Assembly (NCBI RefSeq): GCF_014649695.1 | Contig: NZ_BMTN01000022.1 | Location: 62,001-126,000 of the forward strand | Reading direction: 5' to 3' | Source of the DNA: Streptomyces kurssanovii | GTDB taxonomy: Bacteria; Actinomycetota; Actinomycetes; Streptomycetales; Streptomycetaceae | DNA: 64,000 bases | Part shown: positions 62,870-64,000 of the stretch, one piece after another | Layout: each line of letters opens with the position of its first letter | Position numbering within the stretch: the stretch's first letter is position 1 | The notes under the pieces: generated by a model | The model's input: the letters and a program-made list of their open reading frames with translations, nothing else | What the model was told of the DNA's origin: nothing | The model's database searches: none | Position numbers and translations under genes: made by a program

Positions 62870-63355
62870 CTATCCTCCGGTGATCAGTTCGGCAACGGCG
62901 TCGACGCCTTCGCGCGTTCCGACGACGACGAGCGTGTCGCCGAAGGCGAAGCGGAAGTCGGGCGTGGGCGAGGGGAACGCCGCGGTGCGACGCAGTACGG
63001 CGACGATGGACGCTCCGGTGCGGGTGCGCGCCTGGGTGTCGGCGAGCAGCCGGCCGGCGTACGGGGAGCGTTTCGTGACCGGGATGTGCTCCGTGACGAG
63101 GTCGATCTCGATGTGCTGGTGCAGGTGGGCGACGGGGTCGGGGATGAGCAACTTGGACAGCGCGGTCGCCTCGTGCGGTGCGAGGGCGGCGGAGTCCTTG
63201 CAGCTGTCGTCGTCCTCGGGATCGTGGAAGGCGAGGATGCGGCGGCCGTCCTGATGCACGACGACGGACAGGTGCGCGCCCGCGTCGGTCTTGAGGTCGT
63301 ACCTCGTGCCGACTCCGGGCAGGGGTGTTTTGCTGACGTGTGCGGTGGGTTCCAT
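62870..63355 (-). CDS. regulatory subunit of cation:proton antiporter (KhtT-like, TrkA-C domain)
   Basis: 161 residues. An N-terminal domain (TPLPGVGTRYDLKTDAGAHL, HQDGRRILAFHDPEDDDSCK) is followed by a TrkA-C/RCK_C ligand domain (RLLADTQARTRTGASIVAVL, PTPDFRFAFGDTLVVVGTRE, GVDAVAELITGG). In the KhtTU system this soluble protein gates the exchanger in response to a nucleotide or pH. The ATG at 63355 is preceded by GGAG. The antiporter gene follows after 6 bp, so the pair is an operon. Confidence 0.9.
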   Translation of the reverse strand: MEPTAHVSKTPLPGVGTRYDLKTDAGAHLSVVVHQDGRRILAFHDPEDDDSCKDSAALAPHEATALSKLLIPDPVAHLHQHIEIDLVTEHIPVTKRSPYAGRLLADTQARTRTGASIVAVLRRTAAFPSPTPDFRFAFGDTLVVVGTREGVDAVAELITGG

Positions 63356-64000
63356 GGAGGGCTCCGGGTACGGGCGGGCGTCGGACGAGGTGCTGGCGGC
63401 TGTGCTGTCTGCTTCGGTGGTGCCGCGGGACGTCGCGGCGGCCACCGGAAGGGGATTCCGGCTCAACCGCCGTGCACCGGCACCGGCCGGTCGTGGACGG
63501 GTCGGAGAGTCGGTCAGGTGAGATGGGCAGGCCCGGTCGAGCCCGGCCGTCGGTCGCCATGGGCGGGATCGGGAACGCCATCCCGCGCACGCGCGTCGAT
63601 GCGCACGGCTCCGGCGCCGCGCGCGACGCCACCGGGGCGCACGACACCGGGGCGCGGACCGCCGAAGCGCGGCGAACCACCGCGACGCGCGAAGCCGCCG
63701 AGACGCAGACGCGGCGGACCACCAAGACACGCCGCTCCGCCACGTCGCGGCGAACCACCAGGACGGCGGGCACGGCCGATGTGCGCGCGCGCCATCCCGC
63801 ACCCCTCCGCCCGGCCGGCACCGCATGGCACCGGCAAACCCTCCTGCCACTGACGCGCATTGCGCCGCTCCAGGAGCATTGCAATGACTAGGTAAAGAAT
63901 TCTACCGCAGGACAATCATCCGCAATTGGCCAACTAACCCAATATAAGGGGCATCTCTATCCACCCGAGTGCAACTGCCGCCGCCGCCCCAGGAGTTCGG
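63356..64000. other. 645-bp non-coding stretch: degenerate repeats then AT-rich promoter-like tail
   Basis: No supported gene. From about 63665 to 63775, GCGAACCACC/GCGGACCACC recurs three times at ~45-50-bp spacing within a purine/C-rich tract. From about 63875 the base composition changes sharply (GCAATGACTAGGTAAAGAAT, AACCCAATATAAGGGGCAT), which is promoter-like for a gene beyond the window or for the antiporter operon. An ORF at 63340-63891 has no ribosome site and biased composition, so I do not call it. Confidence 0.5.

Noticed and set aside
63340-63891. 183-codon plus-strand frame near the right end
   Set aside because: Biased Arg/Thr composition arises from the repeats; no ribosome site and no recognisable domain.

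Overview
The window is chromosomal DNA from a streptomycete or close relative. It has very high GC with G/C-biased third positions, frequent GTG starts, GTGA/ATGA-overlapping operons, and typical families (SSI-type protease inhibitor, DUF2637, PucR, DmdR-type iron box, MmyB-like XRE). No tRNA, rRNA, CRISPR array, integrase or transposase was recognised.

Layout. 1-10552: molybdate uptake (modAB), a TOBE regulator and a complete xanthine dehydrogenase module (FAD, 2Fe-2S and Mo subunits, XdhC chaperone, purine permease), facing a PucR regulator. 10890-24224, all on the minus strand: a FecBCD-type importer (binding protein, two permeases, ATPase), then a RiPP locus of the azole/TOMM type (45-residue precursor, leader-binding protein, X-Pro/CocE-type hydrolase, YcaO, SagB-like dehydrogenase) and a CydDC-like ABC pair. 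Two Fur-family palindromes resembling Streptomyces Zur boxes lie before the importer and before the precursor, so the locus looks like a zinc-starvation metallophore system. A beta-propeller gene diverges from it at 24346.

25710-42182: housekeeping and signalling genes: a TPR-like protein, a phosphatase, a WD40-like protein, GntR, an iron-box-controlled FhuF-like protein, DUF2637, an anti-sigma-like ATPase, PoxB, a PP2C phosphatase, a large subtilase, a TrmB/LuxR regulator and DUF456.

42580-55105: two diverged copies of the rsgA 5' region, in the same orientation, bracket about 10.5 kb of accessory DNA. The left rsgA is complete and the right is a fragment. Between them lie methyltransferase, GNAT and DedA pseudogenes, an MFS exporter and a tight six-gene cassette (PLP aldolase, stand-alone condensation enzyme, AurF-like diiron oxygenase, carrier protein, amino acid:carrier-protein ligase, agmatine-deiminase-like enzyme). 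The cassette looks like a small carrier-protein-tethered N-oxidation pathway.

55321-64000: LysE transporter, PHP-domain protein with a suspicious G9 run, SSI-type inhibitor, two secreted/membrane proteins (one with a VWA domain), a degraded XRE gene, an SDR reductase, and a CPA2 antiporter with its regulatory subunit, ending in a gene-free promoter-like stretch.
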